Notes under the pieces: model-generated
What the model was told of the DNA's origin: nothing
What the model saw: the letters and a program-made list of their open reading frames with translations, nothing else
Database searches by the model: none
Made by a program: the position numbers and the translations under genes
Origin: an uncultured Porphyromonadaceae bacterium
Lineage (GTDB): Bacteria > Bacteroidota > Bacteroidia > Bacteroidales > Barnesiellaceae_A
Assembly (NCBI GenBank): GCA_900538705.1
Contig: UPZG01000001.1
Span: 806,001 to 870,000, forward strand
DNA length: 64,000 nt
Reading direction: 5' to 3'
Part shown: in pieces, positions 1 to 8,073 of the stretch
Layout: the number at the start of each line of letters is the position of its first letter
Position numbering within the stretch: position 1 is the first letter of the stretch

Positions 1-1
1 A

Positions 2-292
2 GATGGGGTTATAACAAATGAATATTATGAAGATCTCAGTGGAAGTATTAGAATAACCTTCAATAAAAATGGTACATATGTATTAACGTATTTAGGTGGA
101 GGAATAGATGAGTCTAGTGAAGGAGAATGGAGTTATAATAAAGGAGTTCTTGTATTGGACTATGATGAGGATGACCCTTGGACAATCAAAGAACTGACTC
201 GTTCTAAATTAGTAGTTGAGGGATATACATCTTCTTCATCTGATGAAATCTTTTACGAATCTTATTATCTCATCGAATATCGTAAAATATAG
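2..292 (+). CDS. Lipocalin-like protein, C-terminal part (5' end outside window)
   Basis: An open frame enters from the left edge and ends at TAG 290-292. The visible ~96 residues are a beta-rich acidic sequence with a pattern typical of Bacteroidales lipocalin-like lipoproteins: a strand 'RITFNKNGTYVLTYL', then 'GEWSYNKGVLVLDY', then 'LTRSKLVVEGY', ending 'YYLIEYRKI'. The complete lipoprotein at 15577-15939 has the same strand order (GTW, FNANKTG, ITKDELTV), so the two are probably family members. Function is unknown. The reading frame is certain for this fragment; the family call is an inference from motif pattern only. Confidence 0.65.
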   Translation, partial: DGVITNEYYEDLSGSIRITFNKNGTYVLTYLGGGIDESSEGEWSYNKGVLVLDYDEDDPWTIKELTRSKLVVEGYTSSSSDEIFYESYYLIEYRKI

Positions 293-360
293 AAACAATA
301 TTTCTATAGCGATTCATTATGTCTTGTCAAACTATGGCTGAGACTGTTACTAAATATATA

Positions 361-397
361 AAAAGAGCCATATCATCTTGATATGGCTCTTTTTATG
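361..397 (+). terminator. Intrinsic terminator after the lipocalin-like gene
   Basis: A near-perfect inverted repeat (AAAGAGCCATATCA, three-base loop, TGATATGGCTCTTT) is followed by a T run. It lies between a plus-strand gene ending at 292 and a minus-strand gene ending at 474, and the A run on its left side lets it serve both strands. Confidence 0.85.
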
Positions 398-473
398 ATA
401 TGGTTTTGGTTCCAGATTGGGATTTTGTTATCCACTGAAACAAAACTTTGCTGTTTGGCGTCGTGAGAGCAGC

Positions 474-1052
474 TTACTTGTTGGTAACAGATATTGTGTA
501 GATATTGATACCTCCGGTGCGAGAATAGAGGTAGAGTGTAGCCTCTTCGCCTTGGTAATCGAAAGTATATTGTTTTGCGCCGTCGGCAGCTTTGATTGCT
601 ATACAGCCAACGTATGATTCGTCTTCTTTGTCGTAGTCAGAGTCAACTTTAGCAGTAGAGATGTAAAGCTCACGGTCGTCGCTTTTGCTCGAAGAGGCCA
701 TGACTCCCGATATGGTGCAAGGACCTGTAACATTCACTTCTATGACGCGCGAAGCAGGAGTCTCGCTATCTTCCCATTTAGAACCACCTTGGGTTTTGAA
801 GCAAGCAAAATATTTTGTTCCGTCGACGGTCTTTTTGTTATATGCGATAGAGCATACATCGTCGTTGTTGTTGTAGAAACGGAATCCGTTGATTTGGGTG
901 TATGGAACATCCATCTCGTAAGATGCGGTAGCAGGTTTCTCGTCGCTGTTCCAGTTGTACTTTTCGGCAGCGTAGTCACTAAAGTTTACGGTTTGGGCTT
1001 GTGCTGTTGCAAGAGCTACGAGACAAGCAGTAAGCAAATATAATTTTTTCAT
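474..1052 (-). CDS. Secreted protein of unknown function
   Basis: 192 residues with a clear signal peptide (MKKLYLLTACLVALATAQAQ, cleavage after AQA). The mature part is rich in beta-prone and acidic residues: 'YTQINGFRFYNNNDDVCSIAY', a middle 'VIEVNVTGPCTISGVMASS', and the end 'ATLYLYSRTGGINIYTISVTNK'. This layout resembles small beta-sandwich modules attached to Bacteroidota polysaccharide-degrading proteins, where the same 'LYLYSRTGGINIYTI' style of ending occurs, so carbohydrate binding is a guess. It is a single-gene unit with its own promoter and a convergent terminator. Exported to periplasm or surface by inference. Confidence 0.7.
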   Translation of the reverse strand: MKKLYLLTACLVALATAQAQTVNFSDYAAEKYNWNSDEKPATASYEMDVPYTQINGFRFYNNNDDVCSIAYNKKTVDGTKYFACFKTQGGSKWEDSETPASRVIEVNVTGPCTISGVMASSSKSDDRELYISTAKVDSDYDKEDESYVGCIAIKAADGAKQYTFDYQGEEATLYLYSRTGGINIYTISVTNK

Positions 1053-1079
1053 GATGTAAATATTTTATAAATAACAGTG

Positions 1080-1087
1080 CAAAAATA
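1080..1087 (-). promoter_or_regulatory. Promoter -7 element for the secreted protein gene
   Basis: Reading the minus strand gives TATTTTTG, matching the Bacteroidota -7 consensus TAnnTTTG, 28 bases before the ATG at 1052. I see no good TTTG -33 partner. Confidence 0.5.
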
Positions 1088-1166
1088 GAGAACGGCTCGT
1101 GAGTCGATGTCTATTTTTTGTTCATTTATGGATAAAAACAGCTTTATCGTGCTTTTTAATGGGTAG

Positions 1167-2525
1167 TTATAAGGCGCGATTTACACGGATGCGTTTGCCT
1201 TTGATTTTTTCTTGTGCAGCATGTTGCAGTGCGATGTCGATGTATTGCTTTTCTACGGCAACGTAGGCATAATGGTCTTTAACCTCGATGAGACCGACAG
1301 CTTGAGCCGGGATGTGGCACACTTGTGTGAGAAAGCCGAGAATGTCGCCCCGGCCCAACTTCTCGCGTTTACCGGCAGCGAAGTGTAAGGTGTCGATTGT
1401 TGGTGCGGCCGGTGTGTGTGCCTTCGTATCGAGCGTGAGGGCTGTGGCTTGCGTTGCGCAAGCAGGCAACTCTTCGTGTGGAGCAACTATGAGGTATGCT
1501 GTTCCATTGGCATTCATGCGAGCTGTTCGGCCATTGCGGTGAGTGTAAGTGGCTTCGTCGAGCGGCAGGTCGTAGTGTATGATGTGTGCTACTTGAGGAA
1601 TGTCAAGCCCGCGTGCTGCAAGGTCGGTGGCAACGCAGATGTAGGCACTGCCGTTGCGCAGTCGGCACAAGGCACGTTCACGGTCGGGCTGTTGCATGCC
1701 ACCATGAAAGGCTATGCATGTAATATGGCGTTGGGAGAGGAACGAGGCTACCTGTTCTACTGTTTCGCGTAGGTTACAGAAGATGATGGTTGGGGCGTCG
1801 TCGATATGACAAAGCAGTTGTAGCAGTGTGTCGCGCTTGTCTTTTTGGGGCGATGCCACGGTATGTACCGTGAGTGTATTGTTTACTTCGCCCTGCAGGG
1901 CTTCACCCTCAAAGTGCAAGCGCACAGCCTTTTGCATTGCGAGAAAGTCGGGTAGTACAACGGTGTCGGTTGCTGAAGTGAGAATGCGCAGACGTGGTTT
2001 CCCGGAGGCAGTTATGAGGGCCTCTATTTCAGAGAGAAAGCCCAATTGCAGGCATTTGTCATATTCGTCGATAACACATGTCGCTATATGGCTGAGGCAG
2101 AGAGAGCCTCGACGCAAATGGTCGAGCAATCGTCCTGGTGTGCCGATGACAATGGCGGGATGTCCCGACAATGAGGCTGCTTCGTCTTTAAAAGAGTGTC
2201 CGCCGTGGCAGCAGGTTATTTTGAATCCTGATGAAATGGCACGTGCTACGTTATCGACTTGCAGTGCGAGCTCTCGTGTAGGCAGTATTATGAGAGCTTG
2301 TATCTCTGTTTGATTATTGTCCAGGCGTGCAATGAGAGGAATAAGGTATGCCAAAGTCTTACCACTTCCGGTGGGTGCTATCAGTATAACCTCTCCGTCG
2401 TTGCGGCAGGCTGCTATGGTGGCTTGTTGCATGGCGTTGAGAGTAGCGATGCCCAATCGCTGCGATGCCCAACTGATGGTTGTGCGAGCGTAGTCGCAGG
2501 CTGCCGTATCGTTTATTTCAGACAT
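1167..2525 (-). CDS. dbpA: DbpA-type DEAD-box ATP-dependent RNA helicase
   Basis: 452 residues. Helicase core motifs in order: Q-motif region, motif I 'APTGSGKT' (about residues 50-57), 'PTRELALQ', 'GTPGRLLDH', motif II written DEYD instead of DEAD, motif III 'TSAT', and motif VI 'HRNGRTARM'. The last ~70 residues ('KLGRGDILGFL...GLIEVKDHYAYVAVE...IKGKRIRVNRAL') match the DbpA RNA-binding (RRM-like) domain that targets 23S rRNA during large-subunit assembly. Its start overlaps the 3' end of proC by 13 bp, so it is probably the last gene of the argR-argC-proC-dbpA unit. Helicase and DbpA class are secure; use of the same rRNA hairpin is inferred from the E. coli family member. Confidence 0.9.
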   Translation of the reverse strand: MSEINDTAACDYARTTISWASQRLGIATLNAMQQATIAACRNDGEVILIAPTGSGKTLAYLIPLIARLDNNQTEIQALIILPTRELALQVDNVARAISSGFKITCCHGGHSFKDEAASLSGHPAIVIGTPGRLLDHLRRGSLCLSHIATCVIDEYDKCLQLGFLSEIEALITASGKPRLRILTSATDTVVLPDFLAMQKAVRLHFEGEALQGEVNNTLTVHTVASPQKDKRDTLLQLLCHIDDAPTIIFCNLRETVEQVASFLSQRHITCIAFHGGMQQPDRERALCRLRNGSAYICVATDLAARGLDIPQVAHIIHYDLPLDEATYTHRNGRTARMNANGTAYLIVAPHEELPACATQATALTLDTKAHTPAAPTIDTLHFAAGKREKLGRGDILGFLTQVCHIPAQAVGLIEVKDHYAYVAVEKQYIDIALQHAAQEKIKGKRIRVNRAL

Positions 2526-3295
2526 GCCAGGTGCCCTTTTATCACAGCGTTGGAGAAGCCGGCTTCTTCCATGGCAATGAGCCCTTTGATGGTGAGCCCG
2601 CCGGGAGTAGTGACGCGGTCTATCTCGGCTTCAGGATGCTCTCCGTGAGAAATGATGAGTTGAGCGGTTCCTCGCATGGTATATGCAGCCAGTCGGGATG
2701 CTTCGGCGGCAGGTATGCCCATGGCAATACCTGCTTCCATAGCGGCACGTAGGTATCGCATGGCAAGAGCTGTCCCGCTTGAACAGAGTACCATGTAGGC
2801 ATTGATGTGGTCTTCGTCGGTGAGTATGGTAATGCCCATGCTGTTGAAAATCGATTGCACAAGCTCAGTTTGTGCTTGAGTGGCATGGTTGGCGGCAATG
2901 ACCGATATACCTTCTCCTACGACTGCGGCTGTGTTGGGAATGACACGGAAAGTGGGGTGATAACCGCAAAACAGTTCGTCGTAATGGCTGAACGGTATGG
3001 CTGCTACGACAGAGATTATCATACAATTTTCTTGCTTGACGCAGGAGGCAATCTCGTGTGCCACAGAGTCGAGTATCCATGGTTTGACAGCAATAATCAC
3101 GATGTCGGCACAGCTGGCAGCCTCGGAGTTGTCGGTAGTGGTGTAGAGCTGCGGAAATGACTCCTTCAGTATGTCGAGTTTTGCTTTGCTACGGTTGGAA
3201 ATATATATACTGTTGTTTTGAGCAAAGTCGCTTTGAGCCAATGCCCGGGCTATTGCACCACCCATGTTGCCGGCTCCTATAATTGCTATTTTCAT
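2513..3295 (-). CDS. proC: Pyrroline-5-carboxylate reductase
   Basis: 260 residues. Catalyses the last step of proline synthesis, reducing 1-pyrroline-5-carboxylate with NAD(P)H. The N-terminus has the Rossmann signature 'IAIIGAGNMGGAIARAL', followed by 'ADIVIIAVKPW', 'FRVIPNTAAVVGEGISV', and the conserved C-terminal block 'VTTPGGLTIKGLIAMEEAGF', which corresponds to the family's S/T-PGGTT signature. Length is normal for ProC (about 260-280). It lies 21 bp behind the ArgC homologue and overlaps dbpA. In Bacteroides the arginine cluster ends with proC; here the same end is kept although argG and argD are missing. Confidence 0.93.
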   Translation of the reverse strand: MKIAIIGAGNMGGAIARALAQSDFAQNNSIYISNRSKAKLDILKESFPQLYTTTDNSEAASCADIVIIAVKPWILDSVAHEIASCVKQENCMIISVVAAIPFSHYDELFCGYHPTFRVIPNTAAVVGEGISVIAANHATQAQTELVQSIFNSMGITILTDEDHINAYMVLCSSGTALAMRYLRAAMEAGIAMGIPAAEASRLAAYTMRGTAQLIISHGEHPEAEIDRVTTPGGLTIKGLIAMEEAGFSNAVIKGHLACLK

Positions 3296-3316
3296 TGCGG
3301 TATGGTTTCCTATGGA

Positions 3317-4252
3317 TTAATATATAGGCGATTTCAGGAATAGCCCTGTGGTCTCTTTGAGTCCGAAGAGAAGGTTCATGCAGTGTATGGCTTGTCCGGC
3401 AGCCCCTTTGAGTAGAGCATCGCATACGGCTGTGACGATGAGTTTGCCATCTGAGATGTCTATGTGCAGGAAGCATTTGTTGGTGTTGATAACTTGTGCC
3501 GTGCAAGGTTGCTTGTCTACGATGTGTACGAAACTGTGGTCGTCGTAGTATGTCGTGTAAAGGTCGCGTACGAAGTCGATGGAAATGTTGGGGCTTTCAG
3601 TCCATATCGATGCAAGTAAACTGCGTGAGAGAGGTACTTGGGTAGACATGATATTTATGTCGTATGTAAAACTGTTTTGCAGAGTTACGAGGTTTTGCGT
3701 TATCTCGGGTAGCAGTTGCTTGCTGAAAGAAGGCAAGGGGCATATCCCTTTGGCGTGCGGATGAGCTATAGTGATAGCCGCCTGTATAGCGTTGCGTAAG
3801 AGCAGATTTTTGGCAAGAGGCAGCAAGGCCAGTTGTATGATGGATGCCGAAGCGTCGGGGATAGCAATGTATCGCGACTCGCCGCGTACGATGCGTTTCC
3901 GATTGAGTTCGGGTAACCCGTATATGAAGTTGTGTCCCGGGCTTTCTATGCGGAAGTCGCCCGAGAAATCTATTACGGCAAGCTTTTCCGGGAATCGTTC
4001 TTCGTCGAGCTGGCGTCGCATAGCTCCCGGATTGAAGCAGCAGAAGAGTATATCTATCTCGTTGATATCTATGCTGGTACAGTACTCTGTTTCGATGTCG
4101 CCGATGAGGTCGGGATAGTACTTTGTGAGTGGTTGCCCGGCGCGAGAGGGATTTTGTATGGCGATAGTGTCTACTTCGGGATGGAGTGACAAAAGTCGCA
4201 ATAGTTCACCCGTTAGCGTGGCGTTTTCGTCGATGATGCCGGTTTTTATCAT
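3317..4252 (-). CDS. Degenerate ArgC homologue (N-acetyl-gamma-glutamyl-phosphate reductase-like, catalytic residues lost)
   Basis: 311 residues, uninterrupted and near full ArgC length. Homology to ArgC is clear from 'TGELLRLLSLHPEVD', 'VIDFSGDFRI' (ArgC D-L-S-A-D-F-R), 'YGLPELNRKRI', 'IQLALLPLAKNLLL', 'LPEITQNL' and the late 'VCDALLKGAAGQAIHCMNLLFGL'. The active site is gone. The catalytic-cysteine segment NPGC(F/Y)xT reads 'IPDASAS' (cysteine replaced by Ala134), the catalytic histidine of HxHxPEI is Leu180, and the nucleotide-binding GGxGYTG loop reads 'DENATLTG'. It sits 12 bp after argR and 21 bp before proC. It cannot work as a normal ArgC. Either it is decaying, or it has a new role; the intact frame favours some retained function. 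Confidence 0.85.
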   Translation of the reverse strand: MIKTGIIDENATLTGELLRLLSLHPEVDTIAIQNPSRAGQPLTKYYPDLIGDIETEYCTSIDINEIDILFCCFNPGAMRRQLDEERFPEKLAVIDFSGDFRIESPGHNFIYGLPELNRKRIVRGESRYIAIPDASASIIQLALLPLAKNLLLRNAIQAAITIAHPHAKGICPLPSFSKQLLPEITQNLVTLQNSFTYDINIMSTQVPLSRSLLASIWTESPNISIDFVRDLYTTYYDDHSFVHIVDKQPCTAQVINTNKCFLHIDISDGKLIVTAVCDALLKGAAGQAIHCMNLLFGLKETTGLFLKSPIY

Positions 4253-4264
4253 ACGATATTGTTT

Positions 4265-4762
4265 TTAGTAAGGACGCAGAGCAGGAATATAGCGGGCAAG
4301 GATGTCGTAGGCTTTTTTGTGTGTGATGCCTTCTTGCAGAACTACCATAATGGTGTCGTCGCCTGCAATAGTGCCCAAAATCTCGGGGCTGTGCCCGAAG
4401 TCTATGTCGTAGGCGATGCTTCCTGCAAAACCCGGTGTGGTTTTTATAACGGCTATATTTTGAGAGAAATTGATAGATACGAATCCGCCCAAGTCATTCT
4501 GTAAGCCCCCATCGTCGGTAGGGTATTGGATGGCATTGCCTATACTGTCGGTTTTAGGTAATACGTATATATACTTCCCATCAGAATCGGGTACCTTAGC
4601 TATTTTTAGTTGCTTTAAGTCGCGAGAAAGGGTAGCTTGCGTAATGTCGAAGCCGCGGGATTGCAGAGGTCCCAGCAACTCGTCTTGGTTGCTTATGCGT
4701 GATTTCAAAATGATTTCTTTGATAGCATCGAGCCTTTCTCTTTTTTTCTTCATAATGGGCAT
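4265..4762 (-). CDS. argR: Arginine repressor
   Basis: About 165 residues. The N-terminal winged helix is visible as 'RERLDAIKEIILKSRISNQDELLGPLQSRGFDITQATLSRDLKQLKIAKV'-like sequence (SR.L..L recognition helix, given here only by its key segment 'TQATLSRDLKQL'). The C-terminal oligomerisation and arginine-binding domain shows 'NIAVIKTTPGFAGSIAYDID' and the arginine-binding 'GTIAGDDTIMVV' loop. I start at 4762 because a -7 promoter element lies at 4784-4791, so the longer ATG at 4786 would be upstream of the transcript; 4753 (MKKKRER) is an equally possible start. It is the first gene of argR-argC-like-proC-dbpA. The intact GDDT motif suggests it still senses arginine, perhaps now controlling uptake. 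Confidence 0.9.
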   Translation of the reverse strand: MPIMKKKRERLDAIKEIILKSRISNQDELLGPLQSRGFDITQATLSRDLKQLKIAKVPDSDGKYIYVLPKTDSIGNAIQYPTDDGGLQNDLGGFVSINFSQNIAVIKTTPGFAGSIAYDIDFGHSPEILGTIAGDDTIMVVLQEGITHKKAYDILARYIPALRPY

Positions 4763-4783
4763 ATTTTTATTCTTCTGCAACTG

Positions 4784-4791
4784 CAAATTTA
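4784..4791 (-). promoter_or_regulatory. Promoter -7 element of the argR operon
   Basis: The minus strand reads TAAATTTG (consensus TAnnTTTG). The transcript would start near 4780, which excludes the ATG at 4786 as the argR start. Confidence 0.55.
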
Positions 4792-4984
4792 GCTAATTTT
4801 GTCGATTATGTAGGCGTTTTGATTATTACTTTTGAAATATATGCGTAATATATGTTAAACATTTTGTAGGTGGCGATTGTCTTGAAAGGTCGGAAATTAA
4901 ATGAAACAAGACGGATATTTTGCAAGAAATGACAGCTGTTAGTTGGAGAAGATAGTGATGAAATAAATAGCTGTATTAGACAAA

Positions 4985-5022
4985 AAAAGGCCGGTTGTAC
5001 CCCAATGGTGCAACCGGCCTTT
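4985..5022 (-). terminator. Intrinsic terminator of the pectate lyase gene
   Basis: Inverted repeat AAAGGCCGGTTG(C/T)ACC with a five-base loop; on the minus strand it is followed by a seven-T run. Located 30 bp after the pectate lyase stop codon. The remainder of 4787-5051 holds only the argR promoter region. Confidence 0.9.
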
Positions 5023-5051
5023 GTGTATCGAAAGGATTAACTTATCGCTGA

Positions 5052-6815
5052 TTATAATACGATTTTAGTCGTTTGGGTTGTGCCGTCCGACAGATTCCAT
5101 ACTACAAGATATACACCACGAGGTAACTCGGGCAGGAAGCAGGTAGAGGCTTGTTGACGCAAGGTGTAGCTGGCTACATGCAATCCGGCCATATTGTAGA
5201 GGCTCATTTCGGCGACGGCAATGGGCGAACTGAAGGTGAGCGCGCGTGCCGATGCTTCGTACCACGACGAGAGACGTTTGTCGCTACGTGGTGCCGAAAC
5301 GGCGGCCGAGCGGTCTATGATGTCTTGCAGATACATCTCCAAGTTGGTATAGTCGCCCGAGAGGTCGTAGCCGTTGGGGTCGTCGATACCTTTTTGAGCT
5401 TCCCATTCGTCGGCCATACCGTCATTGTCGGTATCGGCCGGAGCTTGTGTAGAGGCGTATTCGGGATAGCCCCCTACATTGTCTTGAGAGTCGATGATAC
5501 CGGTACCGGCGCCGTACGAATCGCCGTAGGCTGGTGCTATTTCACCGGCAGCCTCGGCAAGAATACGCCGGTCTATTTCGTCGAGTTTGGGCAAGCGGCA
5601 ACCTGCGTTAGCTAAAACGGCTTCATAGGCTTCAACGGCCGAAGAGACGGTTACACCACTCGTTTCTTCGGGCATTTCATAGAGACGTTGGAAGGTTGAG
5701 TCGTTCTCATAGAGCCCACCTTCGAGGTCGATACCTTTGGCACTGCTTGTGCTGTTGCAGTTATACCAGTTGTCGTTGTTGATGTTGGTGTAGTCGCCTT
5801 TGAGCTTGTCGTCGGTGGGGTTGGGGCGGTCGGGTTGAGGCTCCATGTAGTTGCCGTCGATATACCATAAACCGTACACACCTTCAGCGGCATGATTTTC
5901 GCTGGCCTTGTAAGAGAGGCGGGCAAACCAACGGTACTGTTGTTTCCAAGTGGCCGGGCCTGCCTTGTAGTAGTTGTTGCGTAAGATATTGTAGCAGTAT
6001 GCTCCTTCGCGCGAGGAGTATAGCTCACCACCATATACGGCCTCTTTCTTGCCCCAGTTGTATATGACGTTGTTTACAACCTCTTGTACAACTTGATAGT
6101 CGTGACCTTCAGAGTCGTCACGTACGCCGTTGAGACGCGGCGAGCGACTTACGCAGTGTGCCAGCAGGTTGTGGTGGTAGGTGCTGTGTTCGCCACCCCA
6201 TTGTGAGCCGTAGGCGCGTTGTCCTTTGGCATGGTAGCTGTTATAGAGAGGTTCGCTGAGAATGCACCACTGCATCGTAGTGTACTTGTTGTCGTACATG
6301 GTAGCATTTTCTTCTACCGACCAACTGAGTGAGCAGTGGTCGACAATAACGTTGGTGGCATTCTCAATATCGAGAGACGATTCGTTGCTTTGGTTACCGT
6401 CGCCCATACGGAATCGCAGGTAACGGATAATGTAATTGTTGCCCGAGAAGTAGATGCGTCGTCCCGAGATGCAGATACCGTCGCCCGGTGCCGTTTGTCC
6501 GGCGAGGGTGATATTGCCGCGGTTTACTTTAAGTACTTCTTTAAGGTCTATGCGTCCCGATGTGCGGAATATGATAGTGATAGGGTCATTGCCTTCGGCT
6601 TGCAATGCAGCCCGCAAACTGCCTTCGATAGGTGTTTCGCTTGAAGTGTAATCTTCGGTATTCGTTACAAAAACAACACGTCCGCCACGTCCGCCGGTGG
6701 CAAAACGTCCCCAGCCTTCAGCCCCCGGGAATGCGATGGGGGTGTTTTCTTGTGCCATTGTGGCCACAGGCAGTGCAAGTAATGCGGCACATGCCAAGGT
6801 GATAAATTTTTTCAT
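5052..6815 (-). CDS. Secreted pectate lyase (PL1-type parallel beta-helix) with C-terminal sorting domain
   Basis: 587 residues from the ATG at 6815, which gives a standard signal peptide (MKKFITLACAALLALPVATMAQ); the upstream in-frame ATG at 6872 would lie before the promoter. The catalytic part begins 'AFPGAEGWGRFATGGRGG', continues with 'ITLAGQTAPGDGICISG', 'YIIRYLRFRMGD', 'NVIVDHCSLSWSVEE' and 'YHHNLLAHCVSRSPRLNG', the hallmarks of Bacteroidota PL1 pectate lyases that cleave polygalacturonate by beta-elimination. Around residues 462-477 is a calcium-type 'DTDNDGMADEWE' (thrombospondin-3-like) motif. The last ~65 residues ('MSLYNMAGLHV...LPRGVYLVVW...TTKIVL') look like a type A T9SS sorting domain, so secretion to the surface or medium is inferred. 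Confidence 0.9.
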   Translation of the reverse strand: MKKFITLACAALLALPVATMAQENTPIAFPGAEGWGRFATGGRGGRVVFVTNTEDYTSSETPIEGSLRAALQAEGNDPITIIFRTSGRIDLKEVLKVNRGNITLAGQTAPGDGICISGRRIYFSGNNYIIRYLRFRMGDGNQSNESSLDIENATNVIVDHCSLSWSVEENATMYDNKYTTMQWCILSEPLYNSYHAKGQRAYGSQWGGEHSTYHHNLLAHCVSRSPRLNGVRDDSEGHDYQVVQEVVNNVIYNWGKKEAVYGGELYSSREGAYCYNILRNNYYKAGPATWKQQYRWFARLSYKASENHAAEGVYGLWYIDGNYMEPQPDRPNPTDDKLKGDYTNINNDNWYNCNSTSSAKGIDLEGGLYENDSTFQRLYEMPEETSGVTVSSAVEAYEAVLANAGCRLPKLDEIDRRILAEAAGEIAPAYGDSYGAGTGIIDSQDNVGGYPEYASTQAPADTDNDGMADEWEAQKGIDDPNGYDLSGDYTNLEMYLQDIIDRSAAVSAPRSDKRLSSWYEASARALTFSSPIAVAEMSLYNMAGLHVASYTLRQQASTCFLPELPRGVYLVVWNLSDGTTQTTKIVL

Positions 6816-6843
6816 GATAGTCGATAGATAATTGGTGATGCTG

Positions 6844-6851
6844 CAAAGATA
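6844..6851 (-). promoter_or_regulatory. Promoter -7 element of the pectate lyase gene
   Basis: The minus strand reads TATCTTTG, 29 bases before the ATG at 6815, with a weak CTTG about 18 bp further upstream as -33. Confidence 0.6.
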
Positions 6852-7018
6852 AGCATTTGTCGCCGAAGGCAAGTAAGATAAGTACTTCTTTTATTATAAT
6901 AAGAGGAGAGAGTATGATATCTCTGTAGATTTTAATGCTTATGGTATTTGATACAATATTTTTTATGGTTATGACAGATGAAAACCTAATTTGTTGCGAT
7001 GGGGTGTATGAAAATTTG

Positions 7019-7026
7019 TATTTTTG
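7019..7026 (+). promoter_or_regulatory. Promoter -7 element directly in front of queD
   Basis: TATTTTTG matches TAnnTTTG, with TTG triplets at 6991-6996 as -33. The ATG of queD is at 7031, so if this promoter is used the message is essentially leaderless. Confidence 0.5.
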
Positions 7027-7030
7027 CACT

Positions 7031-7366
7031 ATGTATTCCATAGTAAAGACATTCGAGATTTCGGCCGCACACAGCTTGCGGCTTTCCTACCCGAGCAAGT
7101 GTGAAGAGTTGCATGGGCACAATTGGGTGATAAGAGTATATGCCCGTGCACGAGAGCTCAACCGTGACGGAATGGTTGTAGACTTCACACACGTAAAGGA
7201 GATGATACAAGAGAGGCTCGACCACCGTAACCTCAACGATGTATTTCCCGAAATGAATACTACTGCCGAGAATTTGGCGCGTTGGATATGTGAGCAAATT
7301 CCTGAGGCGTATAAAGTGATGGTGCAGGAGAGCGAGAACAACGTGGCATATTATGAGAAAGATTAA
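7031..7366 (+). CDS. queD: 6-carboxy-5,6,7,8-tetrahydropterin synthase
   Basis: 111 residues from ATG 7031 (MYSIVKTFEIS), the size of compact QueD proteins. It converts 7,8-dihydroneopterin triphosphate to 6-carboxytetrahydropterin in the queuosine/7-deazaguanine pathway. Zinc-binding histidines are visible in 'ISAAHSL' and 'HGHNW'; the preceding 'KCEELHGHNW' provides the catalytic cysteine, and 'VVDFTHVKEMI', 'DHRNLND', 'PTAEN'-like 'NTTAENLARWI' and 'VQESENNVAYY' are the other family signatures. In-frame ATGs upstream (6935 onward) code for unrelated sequence and are rejected. It overlaps queE by 14 bp, so the two are co-translated. Confidence 0.93.
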   Translation: MYSIVKTFEISAAHSLRLSYPSKCEELHGHNWVIRVYARARELNRDGMVVDFTHVKEMIQERLDHRNLNDVFPEMNTTAENLARWICEQIPEAYKVMVQESENNVAYYEKD

Positions 7367-7916
7367 CGAGATTTTCTACTCGTTACAGGGCGAGGGGTGT
7401 TTTACTGGCACACCAATGGTATTTGTGCGTTTCTCGGGCTGTAATCTTGCTTGTGAGTTTTGCGATACTCACCATACTGAAGGCCGAATGATGGACGATG
7501 CTGAAATTCTGGCTGCGGCATTGGTTTTCCCGGCGCGACGTGTGGTGTTTACTGGGGGTGAACCTTCACTTTTTATAGACGAAGCCTTTATAGCAATGTG
7601 GCACAAGCATGGTTATACGGTGCATATAGAAACCAATGGGACTTGCGAATTGCCTGCCGGTATAGATTGGGTAACTTGTTCGCCCAAGATTGATTGTCAG
7701 CCCGGAGGCGGTTTGCCTCTGAAATTACGTCGCGCTGATGAGTTGAAAGTGGTGTATCGCGGACAAGATCTGTCGCAGTTCGATGCGTTCGAGTGCCGTG
7801 TGCGATGCCTCCAACCTTGTTCGGGTGAGAATATCCCCGAAACGATGGCATACTGTATGGCACATCCCGAGTGGAGGCTCAGTTTGCAAACTCATAAATT
7901 GTTAGGCATACGATAG
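7353..7916 (+). CDS. queE: 7-carboxy-7-deazaguanine synthase (radical SAM)
   Basis: 187 residues. Radical SAM enzyme that contracts 6-carboxytetrahydropterin to 7-carboxy-7-deazaguanine, the step after QueD. 'FYSLQGEGCFTGTPMVFVRF' is the QueE N-terminal signature, and the iron-sulfur cluster motif is the ordinary CX3CX2C in 'GCNLACEFCDTHH'. 'FTGGEPSL' is the SAM-binding GGE motif, 'HIETNGT' and 'CSPKID' follow. The length is typical of Bacteroidota QueE (about 180-190). Overlap with queD and shared pathway make the operon assignment secure. queC and queF are not in the window. Confidence 0.94.
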   Translation: MRKINEIFYSLQGEGCFTGTPMVFVRFSGCNLACEFCDTHHTEGRMMDDAEILAAALVFPARRVVFTGGEPSLFIDEAFIAMWHKHGYTVHIETNGTCELPAGIDWVTCSPKIDCQPGGGLPLKLRRADELKVVYRGQDLSQFDAFECRVRCLQPCSGENIPETMAYCMAHPEWRLSLQTHKLLGIR

Positions 7917-8058
7917 GGTCAAAGCCCTGTTTGAAAAACGGCAAGGTGTGTATATCCTTACCGTGACATTTCCATGCCTCGTTGTAAGCGCCATTGTTTT
8001 TGCCATATTTCCTGCGAAAGAAAAAAGGTTTTATAGGTATTATTTGGGGAATAAAGTG

Positions 8059-8066
8059 TATATTTG
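8059..8066 (+). promoter_or_regulatory. Promoter -7 element of the thiamin operon
   Basis: TATATTTG matches TAnnTTTG and would start transcription near 8070, just before the TPP riboswitch. The rest of the 7917-8058 gap shows no gene I can support. Confidence 0.6.
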
Positions 8067-8073
8067 CCACATC

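Noticed and set aside
1828..2313. Plus-strand open frame of 161 codons inside dbpA
   Set aside because: It is antisense to the helicase motifs, has no start context and its sequence is arginine/serine-rich noise.
4763..4786. Longer N-terminus for ArgR from ATG 4786
   Set aside because: The -7 promoter element overlaps this ATG, so the transcript would start after it.
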